Positions 26,356 through 38,697 are shown, counted from the stretch's first letter. The stretch: 64,000 nt of DNA from Paenibacillus arenilitoris (GCF_014705655.1 NZ_JACXIY010000012.1:62001-126000), one strand, 5' to 3'. The notes: generated from the letters alone by a model not told the origin. A program made the numbers and translations.

Positions 26356-27333
26356 CTAAAACAGGCCAGAGCCCGAAATTCGTTTGGCAATGTAGTTACT
26401 GGAGAAAATCAGCGCGACGGAGATGACGGACTGAATTAAATCGATGGCTGCCGCATAGGAGAACCTTCCGTCTTTCAGGCCGACCTTGAACGCATATGTC
26501 TGTACGATTTCGGAGGTAGGATTGTTGATGCTGTTTCCGAACAGAAAAGCTTGTTCGAAATTGGAGCCGACCAACCCGCCGCCTAGGATGCTTCCAATCG
26601 TAAGGATGAGAACAACGACAATCGTGCCTTGCATGCCGGGAAGCGTAATGTGACGAATCCGAGCCAGCCTCCCCGCCCCGTCTATCTTCGCCGCTTCGTA
26701 AAGCGACGGGTTAATGCCCGTAATGGCCGCCAGGAATATAATGGTCCACCATCCCATCTCCTTCCACACGGCGCTACCAACGGCCAGCCCCCAGAAATAG
26801 TCGGGGTTTGTAAGTATGTCAAGCGGCATGTCGATAAGTCCAAGTCTCAGTAGCGCTTTATTTACAAGTCCGATATCGGTGGACAAGAAGGCGAATGAAA
26901 TGCCGACGACGACAACCCATGAGATGAAATGGGGCAGGTAACTGACGGTTTGCGCGAATCGCTTAAATGCCCCGTTTTTGACTTCGTTGAGCAGAATCGC
27001 CAGCAAGATCGGAGCCGGGAAGGTGAACAACACTTTAAGAAGGCTTAAGGCCAACGTATTCCTGACAATCGTGCCGAATTGGTAGTCGTTAATAAACTCG
27101 TCGAAATGCTTGAGTCCGACCCATTCGCTGGTGAAAATCCCAATAATTCCTTCGGATATCGTGTAATTCTTGAAGGCCATGATAATGCCGAACATTGGCG
27201 TATACGAGAAAACAATGAGAAAAATCATCCCGATACCAACAAACAAATGAAGCATCCATTGCTTTTTAAACCGCTTCCAGATTCGACCTTGCTCCGAATT
27301 AACCGCTTCCATTGCTCGTGAATCCATATTCAT
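26356..27333 (-). CDS. Sugar ABC transporter permease (LplB-like)
   Basis: The product of about 325 residues has a short cytoplasmic N-terminus, six helices and the EAA loop EAAKIDGAGRLARIRHITLP. AAGGAGG is 8 bases before the ATG at 27333, which is preferred over a frame extending to 27507 that would run through the terminator hairpin behind the GH2 gene. It is the first gene of the permease-permease-binding-protein unit. Confidence 0.9.
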   Translation of the reverse strand: MNMDSRAMEAVNSEQGRIWKRFKKQWMLHLFVGIGMIFLIVFSYTPMFGIIMAFKNYTISEGIIGIFTSEWVGLKHFDEFINDYQFGTIVRNTLALSLLKVLFTFPAPILLAILLNEVKNGAFKRFAQTVSYLPHFISWVVVVGISFAFLSTDIGLVNKALLRLGLIDMPLDILTNPDYFWGLAVGSAVWKEMGWWTIIFLAAITGINPSLYEAAKIDGAGRLARIRHITLPGMQGTIVVVLILTIGSILGGGLVGSNFEQAFLFGNSINNPTSEIVQTYAFKVGLKDGRFSYAAAIDLIQSVISVALIFSSNYIAKRISGSGLF

Positions 27334-27474
27334 GCGATAATCCTCCTTTGCTACAAGTCTATATGTTCGGGACAGCACCCAGATAGACGACATTCTTAAG
27401 AAAGCGTTGTCATTTTTGAAGATACCATCGTTCAAAACGTAACGTACTCGCCCGTCGAACAAACCAGATGAAAC

Positions 27475-27514
27475 AAGACCGTTGACTTTGGCATGTGCCA
27501 TTGTCAACGGTCTT
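27475..27514 (-). terminator. Strong hairpin after the GH2 gene
   Basis: Twelve-base arms AAGACCGTTGAC and GTCAACGGTCTT enclose a nested GGCA/TGCC stem. On the minus strand only a weak GTTTC tail follows. It separates the GH2 gene from the ABC operon. Confidence 0.6.
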
Positions 27515-27553
27515 AGAATTTCACTTCTATTCTTAGCTTCGGGGCTTTGCTGT

Positions 27554-31634
<4,081 letters not shown>

Positions 31635-31773
31635 CAAATAACCCCCACCTGGCGGCGGGAGCGAGATTCAACCTATAATCCGAATTGTTCATACTTACGC
31701 ATTCAAGACCGCCCGGCTTTGGGCCGGAATGATCAGTCGAGGCAATCTAATTTTGTTTGGTATCAAATACATA

Positions 31774-32814
31774 TTAGTGTGCCTCTTCATTCCCGAAGGA
31801 AAGACGGGCAAATTGATATACACCATTGCTCCAAACTTGAAAATCATGGACCCCGTCCTTAATTAGAACGCGGTAAAACCTATCGAGGTAATCCCCGCCA
31901 AAATCAGCGAGTTGGTCGATCGATTTGGCGTAGCAATCGATCGATACGCTGTCGGCGTCTCCGCATGTCATATACAGCAGTCGAAGCCTATGGCCATTTG
32001 ATGCGATGCTCGCACCCAAAAACTTGCCGTTGCTCGAAGTAGGCGCGTTAGAAAAAGCGCCTACATAAGCGAACAAATCGGTCATGCCGCGCGCAGGAAC
32101 TGTCTCGACAAGCCCGTTGCTCCATTCGCCAGCCATTCCGGTAATAGCCGCAGAATCGCAACGAAATCCGCCTAGGATTAGATTCAATGCCTGCATCCCT
32201 CCCATGGATAAACCTGCGATTGCCCTGTGCATACGATTGTATTCGACTGCTTCAGGAGCTGTCTCTTGTATATTCGCATACGTCTTGAATTCAGATTCAA
32301 TAAACGGGATCAAATCGTACCGGAGCTCATAATCAAAATAATAGAACCCGAGCATATTAGTCCCTTCGGAATTGAAGGTACGATCCGTCCAGTCTTGCGA
32401 GCTTCTTCCATTTGGCATCACAACAATGACCGGTTCGATATCTCCATTCGCAATAAGATTATCCATCATATTGCATAAGATAGAATGCCCGCCCTCACTC
32501 CCGCTTCCGAGTAACCACTCATGTTGATCTCCACCTACTCCGTGCAGCAAATACAGCACATTATAACGGGTATCCGCATCTCTTTTGTCGTAGCCCGCAG
32601 GCAGATAGACGCTGCAGCTTTTCATGATGGCCTGTCCGCTAATTGTGGCTCTTCCCGCCTCCAAAGGATCGATCTGACGATTCGTCACGAGCTGGCGCGA
32701 CGGATTTATATAGTTGTTTACAGGATAAAAAAGCTCTCGTACTATTCCTTGCTTGCTGCTCTTGGCAGCCTTCATGTACGCAGTGGGAATTCTCGTATTT
32801 TCTAAATTCTTCAT
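31774..32814 (-). CDS. Alpha/beta-hydrolase esterase (esterase D / feruloyl-acetyl esterase type)
   Basis: The 346-residue protein matches the PF00756 putative esterase group: a YLLHGVGGDQHEWL oxyanion region, the nucleophile elbow GLSMGGMQALN (Ser about 199), a likely Asp in CGDADSVS and the His in KDGVHDFQVW. Such enzymes remove acetyl or feruloyl groups from plant polysaccharide fragments. It has no signal peptide, so it would act on imported oligosaccharides. GCGAGG precedes the ATG. It ends the second sugar locus; the substrate is inferred from context. Confidence 0.82.
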   Translation of the reverse strand: MKNLENTRIPTAYMKAAKSSKQGIVRELFYPVNNYINPSRQLVTNRQIDPLEAGRATISGQAIMKSCSVYLPAGYDKRDADTRYNVLYLLHGVGGDQHEWLLGSGSEGGHSILCNMMDNLIANGDIEPVIVVMPNGRSSQDWTDRTFNSEGTNMLGFYYFDYELRYDLIPFIESEFKTYANIQETAPEAVEYNRMHRAIAGLSMGGMQALNLILGGFRCDSAAITGMAGEWSNGLVETVPARGMTDLFAYVGAFSNAPTSSNGKFLGASIASNGHRLRLLYMTCGDADSVSIDCYAKSIDQLADFGGDYLDRFYRVLIKDGVHDFQVWSNGVYQFARLSFGNEEAH

Positions 32815-32952
32815 CGTTTATCCTCGCTTCCTCTCCGCATTTGGTAATAAAGATCATATATTAATATCGTGATTATATTACAATATTGTTGAATTTGCAG
32901 TGTCATCGGGAGTAAGAAGCTGGAGCGATTGGATTAGTTATGAGGGGAGTCC

Positions 32953-33047
32953 GGTGGCGACAGGAAAGAGGGGAAGAAGTAAACCCGCGTCAGACGCGGA
33001 ATGGAGGGCTGTGACAGGTTGCCGGTGGGCGACCTGTTGCAGCCCTC
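32953..33047 (+). pseudogene. Decayed copy of the MerR gene 3' end and its terminator
   Basis: Bases from about 32953 match the last codons and stop of the MerR gene at 45856-46695 (GAGGGGAAGAAGTAA in both). The following hairpin, arms GAGGGCTG and CAGCCCTC with inner ACAGGT/ACCTGT (33004-33047), is identical to that at 46716-46759. It is the left part of a partial duplicate of the 46.66-47.32 kb block; no other part of the MerR gene is present. Confidence 0.8.
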
Positions 33048-33100
33048 TTCGGGTTCTCGTTCAACAGCTTGCAAACAAGAACCCAAGGAGAAAAGTGGGT

Positions 33101-33446
33101 TCAATCTAAGGAAGCCAAGTCAATCGAAATGTGGTTGAAGTTAAGTGTCAGCAGGATTGGCATGCCCCACATCTTGTCGGAAAGCCTCCCATGTCCGATC
33201 CGTTCTTCGCTGAGCTGAACGGCGCGGGCTGCTTCGCGGTGGAGCCGTCCTTTTTCAGTCAGCACATATTCGGGCAAGAGACGGGTGTCGCCTCTCTGAC
33301 GGAGAAAGATGGAGGAGCAAGCCATCCTCGACCATCTTCTTCAGATTAGCGCTGAGCCGGGAGGGGGCAATGTTAAGCTTGTTCTGGAGGGGCGTGAACC
33401 GGCCTCCATTACCTTCAAGCGCTAACAAGATGGGCATCGTAAACAT
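33101..33446 (-). pseudogene. Broken duplicate of the tandem HxlR regulator
   Basis: It is nearly identical to the HxlR gene at 46813-47376, but a two-base insertion near 33282 shifts the frame after the first winged helix. About 172 bases of the second domain are deleted (junction near 33128), and the first codons are replaced beyond 33436. Both surviving pieces keep recognisable HxlR sequence (NKLNIAPSRLSANLKKMVEDG; LTEKGRLHREAARAVQLSEE). It cannot give a full protein. Confidence 0.85.
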
Positions 33447-33475
33447 TCAAAGGTTTTCGGAGTTCTTTTTTAGCG

Positions 33476-34486
33476 TCAACCCTGCGCAGGGCTGGTCTTC
33501 ATTTCATAGATTTTTTGGAGCGTATGGACATGCTTCGTCTTCTCGTCATCGTCCTCCGTGTGGAGATACGACTCCACAAGCCTGTACCCGAATACGAGAA
33601 GGATCATCTCGTAGACGCAACGATCGGCGATAGGGGGTGCATCCGCATACTCCGAAAAGCCTTTGTAATACGCGGGGACACATCGCTGGTAGTATTCGAC
33701 CATGTGATCGATATCCGCTTCATCCGCAATCAGGCTTGCGAGATCCTCGCCCAGATAGCCCCATCCGGATGTATCCCAGTCGATGAGCGCGATTTTCCCG
33801 TCGGCATAGATCAGGTTGGTCACCCAGAAGTCCCGGTGGCATAGCACGAGGGGCAATTTTTCGATGCGGGCGAGTATCTCGTCTGCGTGCTCATCGATGT
33901 CGATCAGCATTTGCCGTACGTGCTGCGGGAATTCGCAGTCTTCCGAGCGTATATAATCGTAGACAACCGGCCATGACCGGTAATGCAAATACGTATTCTT
34001 CATGAGATCCGCATGGCTCAGGTTGGTCAGGCTCTGCAGCACAGCGGGCTGCTCCGCATACAGCTTGCCTTGATAGCGTCCTAACTCCAGCGCGGCCTGT
34101 TCATACATGTCACCAGTCAAGTCTAAACCGGTTACGCCATCGATATATTCCAGCCACAGCTGGAATTCATTTTCTTCGGCATTGACCTCGGCGTGATAAC
34201 ATGTCGGCCAGCGGAAGGCATCCGAGAACGTCGCTCCCAAGTCAGACGCATAGAGATCATATTCCCGGCGCCATGAACCCGGATCGCCGTAACGCTCCCA
34301 TTTCTTCTGGATTTTCAGCACGATACGGTACGGCAATTTTTCGCCGTCCGCTGATTCCGCGATCCCCGTTACCAGGTACACAATTCCCACAGTTCCGCCC
34401 TGTAACGGCATGGTTTGGCAGTCGGCCGAGATGATATCCGTCTTGAACCTTTGGCTTAAGGCATAGATCAGCGTTTCGAGATTCAT
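33476..34486 (-). CDS. Aminoglycoside-phosphotransferase-family kinase
   Basis: The product of about 336 residues has the APH/choline-kinase fold: a kinase N-lobe with RIVLKIQKKWE, the catalytic loop LVLCHRDFWVTNLIYADG (catalytic Asp about 223) and the metal-binding ALIDWDTSGWGYLGEDLASLI. It phosphorylates a small hydroxylated molecule with ATP; an antibiotic is possible but not shown. Start choice is uncertain: the ATG at 34501 abuts GGAGG, and the ATG at 34486 is preceded by GGAAG at a better distance. A leader-peptide and terminator arrangement lies 250-400 bases upstream, which would fit drug-inducible control. Confidence 0.8.
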   Translation of the reverse strand: MNLETLIYALSQRFKTDIISADCQTMPLQGGTVGIVYLVTGIAESADGEKLPYRIVLKIQKKWERYGDPGSWRREYDLYASDLGATFSDAFRWPTCYHAEVNAEENEFQLWLEYIDGVTGLDLTGDMYEQAALELGRYQGKLYAEQPAVLQSLTNLSHADLMKNTYLHYRSWPVVYDYIRSEDCEFPQHVRQMLIDIDEHADEILARIEKLPLVLCHRDFWVTNLIYADGKIALIDWDTSGWGYLGEDLASLIADEADIDHMVEYYQRCVPAYYKGFSEYADAPPIADRCVYEMILLVFGYRLVESYLHTEDDDEKTKHVHTLQKIYEMKTSPAQG

Positions 34487-34733
34487 ATTTATTTCTTCCA
34501 TCCTCCATTTTTTTTCGTTTGTTTGCTAACCATGGCGATCGTTTTGCACGGTTTTGGTATAGCCTGCGGCATGCCCCGAGTAATCCGCGCTTGACCGTGA
34601 AGCGCTCGCGTCGAAGCTCCGTCACAAATCCGTCATGGTATTTTGTTTGCTCCTTTAATGTTGTTTTTTGGAAGCAAAAATGCCACGGACAAGCAGCCTC
34701 TAAAGAAGCTGCTGTCGCGCGGCGTCAGGACGC
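34487..34733 (-). other. Leader-region remainder before the phosphotransferase
   Basis: On the minus strand it holds a second hairpin (AGCAGC/GCTGCT, 34692-34713). Then AAAGGAG at 34656-34650 sits before a five-codon ATG frame (34636-34622) that stops at once. About 100 bases follow that could be a gene relic. No complete gene is visible. Confidence 0.4.
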
Positions 34734-34760
34734 AAAAAAGATACGACCTTCATCGTATCC
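34734..34760 (-). terminator. Intrinsic terminator in the phosphotransferase leader
   Basis: GGATACGA and TCGTATC arms (34760-34740 on the minus strand) are followed by six T residues. It lies downstream of the predicted leader peptide and upstream of the phosphotransferase, the position expected of an attenuator. Confidence 0.65.
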
Positions 34761-34799
34761 GGCAAACAGCAATATTCACGAAAGGTTACTTTGGATGGC

Positions 34800-34849
34800 A
34801 TAGCAAATAATACGGGCGTTTTCCCGCTTCATTCGCGTATGCCTGCTAT
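34800..34849 (-). promoter_or_regulatory. Candidate control hairpin of the attenuator
   Basis: The segments ATAGCA/TGCTAT and ATACG/CGTAT form a long interrupted stem around GGG/CCC. Its 5' arm on the minus strand begins 5 bases after the leader stop codon. Its 3' arm contains CGTAT, which could instead pair with ATACG of the terminator stem at 34740-34760, giving mutually exclusive structures. Confidence 0.45.
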
Positions 34850-34854
34850 TCGGT

Positions 34855-34887
34855 TTAGGACCAAACCACCATATAAGTAGTTGTCAT
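34855..34887 (-). CDS. Predicted leader peptide MTTTYMVVWS
   Basis: A ten-codon frame begins with ATG at 34887 and ends in TAA at 34855. GAAGGGAG (34905-34898) lies 10 bases upstream, a strong ribosome binding site. It is followed by a stem-loop, a terminator and then the phosphotransferase gene, the order seen in ribosome-mediated attenuation of Gram-positive antibiotic resistance genes. The peptide itself matches no leader I recall. Function is inferred from layout. Confidence 0.5.
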   Translation of the reverse strand: MTTTYMVVWS

Positions 34888-34939
34888 TAAAACACATCTC
34901 CCTTCGTGTCAGGAACTTGCTTATCGACAAGCCGTCTAT

Positions 34940-34968
34940 AAAATAACCTATTTTGGCAAAAAAATCAA
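34940..34968 (-). promoter_or_regulatory. Predicted promoter of the leader-phosphotransferase unit
   Basis: On the minus strand, TTGATT (34968-34963), a 17-base spacer and TATTTT (34945-34940) lie about 55 bases before the leader start. Confidence 0.45.
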
Positions 34969-34992
34969 TGCCGGAAAGCGCAGATTATGAAC

Positions 34993-35035
34993 AAAGGCTA
35001 CCGGAACGATCGGCGGCTTTCTTTTACCTGACTGG
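34993..35035. repeat. Intergenic hairpin-element copy
   Basis: AAAGGCTACCG and CGGCGGCTTT arms, followed by a CTGGCAGGATAG tail that matches GGGCAGGATAG at 43387-43397. A 5'-end fragment, GCTAACGGGCAG, occurs alone at 35279-35290. No gene is evident between 34906 and 35368. Confidence 0.55.
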
Positions 35036-35368
35036 CAGGATAGCTCAATAAAGGAACTTTACTTAAAATTGTCTTGTTCGGAGTGGATCCGTCAATATTG
35101 ATGCTGATCAGGATAACAGATGTGACCTTTGGCTTTTTTTTCTATCAACTCTTTGGAGGCAGGAAAATGTTAAAAGCATATTGGAAAAGATAATGGCGCT
35201 TCAGCCTTGAAAGTCAAGAAAAGATGTCAAAATTCCCAAGAGCTATGGAGCAAAGATTTTCAACCGGAAACCTCATTGCGCTAACGGGCAGTATAACTTC
35301 CAACGAAATGATGTACACTTCATTTATGCAAAAAACTTTCTAAAATTTATTTTTGATGAGGAGGAAAT

Positions 35369-35740
35369 ATGGAATTAGGAGCATTTTCTATAAGCTTAAG
35401 TGTAAAAGACATTAATCAATCAAAATCATTTTATGAAAATCTAGGATTTCAAGCCTTAGGCGGAGATATTGCCCAAAATTGGCTCATTATGAAGAATGGA
35501 AGTACCGTTATTGGTCTATTTCAGGGAATGTTTGAAAAGAACATTCTGACGTTTAATCCAGGTTGGAATGAAAATGCCGAAAATCTTGATTCGTTTACAG
35601 ATATCCGAGACCTTCAAAAGCAGCTTAAAGCAAAAGGAATGAAGATGTTGTCAGAAGCAGATGTTACAAGCGAAGGGCCAGCAAGCTTTACTATTGAAGA
35701 TCCTGATGGTAATACCATTCTGGTAGATCAACATAGATGA
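35369..35740 (+). CDS. VOC family protein
   Basis: The 123-residue single VOC (glyoxalase/bleomycin-resistance fold) protein shows the beta-alpha-beta pattern [26 protein letters not shown] and the C-terminal [23 protein letters not shown] lies 4 bases before the ATG. It is AT-rich and is followed directly by a hairpin element, so it looks like an imported single-gene unit. VOC proteins may be dioxygenases, isomerases or drug binders; the role here is unknown. Confidence 0.82.
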   Translation: MELGAFSISLSVKDINQSKSFYENLGFQALGGDIAQNWLIMKNGSTVIGLFQGMFEKNILTFNPGWNENAENLDSFTDIRDLQKQLKAKGMKMLSEADVTSEGPASFTIEDPDGNTILVDQHR

Positions 35741-35752
35741 AGTAAAACATAC

Positions 35753-35812
35753 CTAACGGATACGATAGTGAAATGATTATGACAGGAGCAGGCGCCGCGG
35801 CGACCTGCTCCT
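35753..35812. repeat. Intergenic hairpin-element copy
   Basis: The element's 5' end, CTAACGGATACGATAGTGAA, begins 12 bases after the VOC stop. The stem arms are AGGAGCAGG and CCTGCTCCT around CGCCGCGGCGA. Confidence 0.6.
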
Positions 35813-35881
35813 AATCGTTGAAGTCCTCAAATTGGAGGGATAATAAACTATGCGGTACTTTTTCAAGCTAAATGCCTTGGG

Positions 35882-36076
35882 CCCTTCACGATCATCGGTT
35901 TGTTGCCGGTGGTCGTGACGATGGTTGCCAGATTGTTCACGCCAAGATCAATCGCCATCATCTGTCCTTGTTCCGCTTGCTTCTTGGATAAGAGAAGACC
36001 AGTTCCACGACATACTGTCCATGACGGGGAACGTCTCGCACTTGCATAAGTTTTCCTCCCACGCAGCCCGGCAACA
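35882..36076 (-). pseudogene. TnpB (OrfB) fragment
   Basis: This stretch aligns base by base, with small gaps, to the part of the intact tnpB at 58493-58685 that encodes the strand before RuvC-I and the RuvC-I region. It is frameshifted, and both ends of the gene are missing. It marks an old IS605-type insertion. Confidence 0.8.
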
Positions 36077-36081
36077 AGGCC

Positions 36082-36363
36082 TCACTCTAGAACTTGGAGT
36101 CGGTCGTTCGTTTCTTGCGCAGCGGCCAGCTTCCGTTGCTTTCGCTTCTCTGCTTTTCGTTTGCGCTCTTCGTACATGTCGCGAACCCAATCTTCGACCG
36201 GCGCTTTCCAACGTTGGCTCGCCGAAGGAATGTTCTTGATCAGGCTCAGCGGATTGAGGCCCATCTCTTTGGCCATTCGCAGGGCTTCGTCGCTGAGACG
36301 GCACCGGAATTTTGCTTCCTTCCACTGCTGTTCGATCTTTTGCTTTTTCTGTATGCTAGCCAT
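36082..36363 (-). CDS. Small basic helical protein, unknown function
   Basis: The 93-residue product is highly charged and helical (WKEAKFRCRLSDEALRMAKE; a Lys/Arg-rich coiled stretch YEERKRKAEKRKQRKLAAAQ near the C-terminus), with no recognised domain. GGGGGA precedes the ATG. It is divergent from the RQC-domain gene, with 125 bases between the starts, and its 3' end abuts the tnpB fragment. The basic composition would suit nucleic-acid binding, but that is only inference. Confidence 0.55.
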   Translation of the reverse strand: MASIQKKQKIEQQWKEAKFRCRLSDEALRMAKEMGLNPLSLIKNIPSASQRWKAPVEDWVRDMYEERKRKAEKRKQRKLAAAQETNDRLQVLE

Positions 36364-36488
36364 TATGTTGGTCCCCCACAGTATTTCTTATATTTCTTCC
36401 CGCTACCTCAATCATTTCCAATCATTGATGCATGTAGTTTATACTATTCGTAAATAGATGTATAGGACAAGTATGGGGGGCGAAACAG

Positions 36489-37262
36489 ATGCGTAAGGAA
36501 AAACAGGAAATCCAGCAGGAGGACTTGCTATTAATGCTGGATGCGGCAGACGAAATTGTCGGGCGAGCGGGACGGTCGATGCTGGCGAAGCTGCTCAAGG
36601 GGTCCCGCGACAAGAAGCTCTTGACGCTGGGGTTGGATCGGGCGGCAACGTACGGTTGCTTCAAGTCGCTGACGCTGGAACAAATTACGGATCGCGTCGA
36701 CTGGATGATCAAGAACGATTATCTGGCGATCCAATTCGATCGAGACATGCCGCTTCTCGTCTTTACTGAACGGGGCTGGGACATCCAACGAGAACAGACC
36801 GCGGAGCACCTGCTGCAGCAGTGGAACGCATGGGTGGAGGCAGGGGTGACCGATGTGGATATGTCCTACTTAAAAGAGCGGAATCGCGGTATGATTCTGT
36901 TGTTCTTACAGAAGGCGGCCGACGCGAGGGACGCGCGCTTCATCCCGTTGCTGAAGCGATGGGAGGCCGTGGACGTCAAGAAAGTGAAGCAAGCAATTCG
37001 GGAGGTCGTGAATGCGTTGGAACAAGGCTCGAGCGTTCCGATTCAGGTAGAGGGGGTGCCGACTTCCTATTATGCAGCAGGGCCAACTATGATGGAAGCT
37101 CGGGGTCCCGAACGGTTGAAATGCTGGGAGTGCGGGACCCGATTCGAGTGGTCGGTGGAAGAGCAAGACTCATTCCGCATGCGCGGCTGGGAGCCGCCCA
37201 AGCGATGCGAGCCCTGCCGCGAGCTGCGCAGAAGGCTGAGGGACAGACTTATGGAGGAGTGA
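36489..37262 (+). CDS. RQC winged-helix and zinc-ribbon protein (RQC-minor-1-like)
   Basis: The 257-residue protein combines an N-terminal RecQ-C-terminal-like winged helix (LTLGLDRAATYGCFKSLTLEQITDRV then WMIKNDYLAI, residues about 45-80) with a helical middle. It ends in a CXXC-X24-CXXC zinc ribbon (C212, C215, C240, C243; CWECGTRF and RCEPCRELRR). There is no helicase domain. This layout fits the small RQC-minor-1 DNA-binding proteins described by domain analysis, whose function is unknown. GGGGGG lies 8 bases before the ATG. Confidence 0.65.
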   Translation: MRKEKQEIQQEDLLLMLDAADEIVGRAGRSMLAKLLKGSRDKKLLTLGLDRAATYGCFKSLTLEQITDRVDWMIKNDYLAIQFDRDMPLLVFTERGWDIQREQTAEHLLQQWNAWVEAGVTDVDMSYLKERNRGMILLFLQKAADARDARFIPLLKRWEAVDVKKVKQAIREVVNALEQGSSVPIQVEGVPTSYYAAGPTMMEARGPERLKCWECGTRFEWSVEEQDSFRMRGWEPPKRCEPCRELRRRLRDRLMEE

Positions 37263-37285
37263 GTATAAGCCGCCAGAATCGTTCC

Positions 37286-38218
37286 CTAGATTGACGCAGG
37301 AATAGACCGCGAGAGGGCAAATTGATTTGCAGGACGGTTGATCATCGTCTCGAAGACGCGTTCGAAGCCGTCATTTCCGTATCCTATGGCTACCATCTGT
37401 TCAGCGACGGCTTGGATGGGCAGCAGCCAATCGGCTGGCACGCCTAATTCCTGGCTGCTATTAATAATGTTATCCAGCGCAAATTTGTTAACCGCCAGGT
37501 TGGATACGTCCGTGACATAATGGCCTTCATCCAGAATGCGGGCGGCTTCCGAAGTTGTCAGTGAAGGCACAATCAAGTGCTGCAGCCAATTGCTTGCATA
37601 CGGCAGGAACTCCGCCGCTGTTATATTGGCAGTGCGGAGCAGAGCGTGGGCGTGCAAATAACTGTACCATGCGCCGTACAACATGGTAAGCATCGCCAGA
37701 TCATACAGAAGAGCCGCACCTGGATCTTCTTTCAGATAGGTCGTGCTTCCCCCCATCACCTTGAGTACGGACTGATAAGTATGGAACAGTTCCTTCCGTC
37801 CGCTATAGAGAATCAGCGCTTCCTGCGTTCCGATCAGCGGGGGTACAGTCATGATCGCTCCATCTAAATAATCGATTCCTTTCTCCTTAGCCCATCTGTC
37901 TAGATGGCGCGCTTCCTCCGGCGTCCCGGTAGTCAAGTTGACGATGACACGACCGGCAAGCTCCGCTTCCATAGGAATCAGCGTGCTTCTCACGACTTCA
38001 TATGTCGACAAACAGACCACAATCACTTTGCTAGCGGCAACTGCCCCGGCTGCTGATTCAGCTTGAACGGCCCCGTTGCCGATAAGGCGGTCGGCTTTGC
38101 CCGCAGTTCGGTTCCAGACCGTCACATGATGGCCTTCCGCCAGATATGCAGCCGCCAGCGCCAGTCCCATATTACCAAGCCCTATGACGGTTATTGGGAT
38201 TAAATCGGTTTTCTTCAT
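37286..38218 (-). CDS. NAD(P)-dependent oxidoreductase (beta-hydroxyacid dehydrogenase / imine reductase-like)
   Basis: The 310-residue protein has an N-terminal Rossmann domain (ITVIGLGNMGLALAAAYLAEG, and NRT for NADP selectivity) and an all-helical C-terminal dimerisation domain with SWFxxLxVP-like features of imine reductases (YASNWLQHLIVPSL). It would reduce an imine or oxidise a beta-hydroxyacid. GGGGGGAAG precedes the ATG. It is divergent from a MerR-family gene whose start lies 89 bases away, the likely regulator. Confidence 0.8.
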   Translation of the reverse strand: MKKTDLIPITVIGLGNMGLALAAAYLAEGHHVTVWNRTAGKADRLIGNGAVQAESAAGAVAASKVIVVCLSTYEVVRSTLIPMEAELAGRVIVNLTTGTPEEARHLDRWAKEKGIDYLDGAIMTVPPLIGTQEALILYSGRKELFHTYQSVLKVMGGSTTYLKEDPGAALLYDLAMLTMLYGAWYSYLHAHALLRTANITAAEFLPYASNWLQHLIVPSLTTSEAARILDEGHYVTDVSNLAVNKFALDNIINSSQELGVPADWLLPIQAVAEQMVAIGYGNDGFERVFETMINRPANQFALSRSIPASI

Positions 38219-38307
38219 GTTATCTTCCCCCCTAGATTAAATGGTTTCTTTCCGTGGCACAACGACATATAATTGAAATAAATAACGTGCGAGGAGACCC
38301 CTCAATT

Positions 38308-38697
38308 ATGAAAATAAGCGAATTATCCCGTCTTACAAATGTCAGCCCGCGCGCAATACGACATTATGAAGAAAAAGGGTTGCTTACGGCGGGCAGACTT
38401 GACAACGACTACCGTGAGTTTAGCGAATCTGCCGTCGATCGGGTCCGATCGATTCAGCTCTATTTGAAGCTGGGATTTACGGCAGATGAAATACGGAGCT
38501 TGTTCCAGTGCGAGGTCGCCTCGCCGGATGATTACGAATACTGCGAAGAAATGCAGGAAATCTACGAAGAAAAACTACGGAAGGTGCAAAGCCAGATCGA
38601 TTCCATGCTGCAATTGAAGCGGTTGCTGAAGCGGCAGGTTGCGCTGACGGCTGCCAGCAAAGAGCAGAAACCACAGATATCCATCCGGCATGCATGA
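38308..38697 (+). CDS. MerR-family transcriptional regulator
   Basis: The 129-residue protein has the MerR helix-turn-helix and wing (MKISELSRLTNVSPRAIRHYEEKGLL ... NDYREF) and a long dimerisation helix (CEEMQEIYEEKLRKVQSQIDSMLQLKRLL), but no large effector domain. GAGGAG is 10 bases before the ATG at 38308. It is divergent from the oxidoreductase and convergent with the SDR gene, whose promoter has a classical MerR operator. It therefore probably controls one or both. Confidence 0.85.
   Translation: MKISELSRLTNVSPRAIRHYEEKGLLTAGRLDNDYREFSESAVDRVRSIQLYLKLGFTADEIRSLFQCEVASPDDYEYCEEMQEIYEEKLRKVQSQIDSMLQLKRLLKRQVALTAASKEQKPQISIRHA

Noticed and set aside
27334-27507. Longer N-terminus for the LplB-like permease
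   Set aside because: It would read through the terminator hairpin region, and a good ribosome binding site precedes 27333.
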